Source: Branchipolynoe longqiensis
Lineage: Eukaryota > Annelida > Polychaeta > Phyllodocida > Polynoidae
Length of the DNA: 64,000 nucleotides
Reading direction: 5' to 3'
Assembly (NCBI GenBank): GCA_030323885.1
Contig: CM059198.1
Location: 63,452,917-63,516,916 of the forward strand
The translations under genes were made by a program, and so were the position numbers. Below the pieces are notes generated by a model that saw nothing but the letters and a program-made list of their open reading frames with translations, had not been told where the DNA came from and made no database searches. This document shows, piece by piece, positions 62,361 to 64,000 of the stretch (positions are counted from its first letter, which is position 1; each line of letters begins with the position of its first letter).

Positions 62361-62722
62361 TGGGTGCAGTGGCCGAATCAGTAGACCGTGGGCCTCGTGT
62401 GTGGGAGATCGGGAGTTTGGTTCCCAGTCGAGTCAAACCAATGACTTACAAAATATATACTTGTCGCTTCTCAGCCTGGCACTCAGCATTAATATGATAG
62501 GGCAAGGACTGGTTACTTCACTGTCAGAATAAGGACTGGTTAGCTTACTATCAGGATAATACGACTGAGTGAGATATCGGGTCCTGGTGCTGGCAGCTTG
62601 ATTTCCCAGTTGGGCAGCACTATAAATATGCCATGAGTGTGCATTGTCATAAGTCGGTACCCATCATGATATGACCTTAGATGTTGCCAGCACATAAAAC
62701 TCCAATAACCAACCAGCCAATC
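62361..62722 (+). mobile_element. SINE-A full-length copy, head type 2
   Basis: GGTGCAGTGGCCGAATCAG head to CCAATAACCAACCAGCC. The stretch AAGGACTGGTTA is duplicated at 62505 and 62532. Confidence 0.9.
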
Positions 62723-62727
62723 AAAGA

Positions 62728-62826
62728 TGGGGGAAAGTACTTGTGTCAGTGCGCTCTCATGACCTTATAGTGCTGTGCTCACTGGGATGCCAGGCAGACA
62801 GCACCATGATGCGATATCCCACTCAG
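62728..62826 (-). mobile_element. SINE-A 3' fragment
   Basis: Body piece (GTGTCAGTGCGCTCTCATG to GCGATATCCCACTCAG) placed tail to tail with the copy before it. Confidence 0.75.
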
Positions 62827-63066
62827 TTCTATGCTATTGACAATAAAACAGAAAATAACATTGACAAGAAAAAGAAGACTTGGAAACATTTTACAGTGGT
62901 CCTAATCTACTCGTTGAATTAAAGATAATGTTGGTATTGGTTGGTCAACTTAACATTATTTCGTCTGATGAAAGCATCCATTTGCCAAAGCCATAACATT
63001 TGATTGTATATAGCTGCGTAAGATAGTGGTATACTCATTAATGTTTTGTTCTGTCAACACTGAATA

Positions 63067-63256
63067 TTAAAGCTGCATAGTCAGATGAAATATCAAATTT
63101 TCAAAACCAAACCAAATATCTAGATGTAATTTTACATATCTAACTTCGATACTGATGCACTTATTACACATTTGTTTCTGTTTAGAAGGCAATACTCAGT
63201 CAATTTAACAGAATCTGTTACTGCAGAAGTCTATGGTGTCAGAGTTTTGGCATGCT
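63067..63256 (+). mobile_element. MITE-M left half
   Basis: TTAAAGCTGCATAGTCAGATG to GTGTCAGAGTTTTGGCATGC. The other half is replaced by the minisatellite that follows. Confidence 0.8.
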
Positions 63257-63257
63257 T

Positions 63258-64000
63258 GTTTATATTTTGGATTTCTAAAGCTGGTATTTTTTGTTTTTGT
63301 AAAGTTGATATTTTAGGGGGTTTAAAACTAAAATCTTGGATTTTCAAACCTAATATTTAGGATTTTTAAAGCAGACATCTTGCATACTTTAAAGCTGGCA
63401 TTTGATGTTTTAAAACTGGCATTTTGGGTGGTTTAAATCTGACATGGTTTTAAAGATTACTTGTGAGGTTTAAAAATGATGGTTGGGATGTTAAGATGAC
63501 ATTTTGGGAGGTTTAAATCTGACATATCATGGTTTTAAAGATTACATGTGAGGTTTAAAAATGACGGTTGGCATGTTAAGATGACATTTTGGGAGGTTTA
63601 AAGCTGATATTTTGTCATAAATGATGTTAACATAATTTATGTTTCAATGAATCTGACATTTCGGGTATTAAACCTGACATGTTGCATTTTTAAAGCTAAC
63701 ATCCAGGATTGTTAGATTTGATACCTGGGTGGGGGGTAAAGCTGACATTTTGCATTTTGAAGCTGTCAATTTGGGCATTTTAAACCATTTTGGTTCTTAC
63801 AGCTGGTATTTTCTATTTTTAAAGCTGATATTTTTGTTTCAAAGCTGACATTTTAGTGCTTTAAAACTGACTTGAAGTTTAAAGCTGACTTTTCAAGGCG
63901 GGTTTAAAGCTGGTATGTTGGTATAAATAAACCTGACATGTTGGGATAAATAAATGGGATATGTTATATAAATAAAGCTGACATTTTGGTCAAAATAAGG
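63258..64000 (+). repeat. TTTAAAGCTGACATTTTGG minisatellite
   Basis: Loose units of about 20-35 bp built on TTTAAAGCTGACATTTTGG up to the window edge. Two longer near-identical blocks lie at 63428-63500 and 63505-63590 (GGAGGTTTAAATCTGACAT, GATTACTTGTGAGG). The array continues outside the window. Confidence 0.85.

Overview
The window is animal (eukaryotic) repeat-rich DNA with no host gene that I can support. There are no bacterial-type operons. Every recognisable protein match is the decayed 3' end of a non-LTR retrotransposon. tRNA-like promoters occur only as SINE heads, and the long open frames all lie in tandem or low-complexity DNA. SINE-J (25783-26115 and three other copies) resembles a SINE I associate with molluscan genomes, so a mollusc, perhaps a gastropod, is the best guess. 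This is an inference, not a database result. Family names used here (SINE-A, MITE-M, LTR-G and so on) are working names for this window only.

The dominant repeat is SINE-A, with roughly 45 copies or fragments on both strands. It has a Pol III tRNA-like head, a conserved body of about 250 bp and an A/C-rich tail. Two different tRNA-like heads sit on the same body. SINE-B (solo and tandem, period 318-333 bp), SINE-C (A-rich tail) and SINE-J are further families. LINE remnants are: one with RNase H (52560-53560, plus three 3' fragments); a CR1-like one (35902-36464, and a 3' end at 42736-42812); an L2/CR1-like one (44238-44517); and one with an ATG-repeat tail (10225-10440), whose last ~65 bp are shared with a second family, repeat E. 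Non-autonomous DNA transposons are abundant: MITE-M with TTAA ends (~357 bp), MITE-K, two TA-flanked mariner-like MITEs (11149, 61703), a pogo/Tigger-like element (54308-54641) and several foldback elements built from many copies of one short word (28527-29155, 54655-54998, 60954-61626). Two LTR-like families are present: LTR-G, and a 532-bp unit in tandem at 39259-42735.

Layout. 1-3060: SINE-A/SINE-B/MITE-M nest. 3060-6100: G/T-rich tract, interrupted SINE-A, 40-bp minisatellite. 6100-9900: MITE-K, SINE-A, LTR-G, heptamer and hairpin repeats. 9900-16020: SINE-A copies carrying LINE-E and MITE insertions, plus the first SINE-C. 16020-17740: inverted LTR-G pair. 18410-19390: the 40-bp minisatellite again, in opposite orientation. 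19450-20985: MITE-M, SINE-C and LINE-R. 20985-21850: C-rich minisatellite. 22340-32735: dense SINEs, including the 27670-29760 nest. 33060-33925: CA/C-rich tract. 34090-36665: MITE-K and two MITE-M copies split by LTR-like and LINE insertions. 37474-38402: repeats N and D. 38677-42883: one MITE-M split by 3.85 kb. 42970-45740: SINEs and a three-level nest. 46100-47955: 60-bp satellite. 48000-53560: SINEs, LTR-G, LINE-R. 54130-55065: pogo and CATTCG foldback elements. 56300-57812: 10-bp and 34-bp satellites. 58060-64000: SINEs, repeat N, MITE-M, the ACGT foldback element and a terminal minisatellite.

The genes do not act together, because there are none. What the window offers is a readable record of successive insertions, with target-site duplications in several places, and several tandem arrays whose units appear to be expanding.
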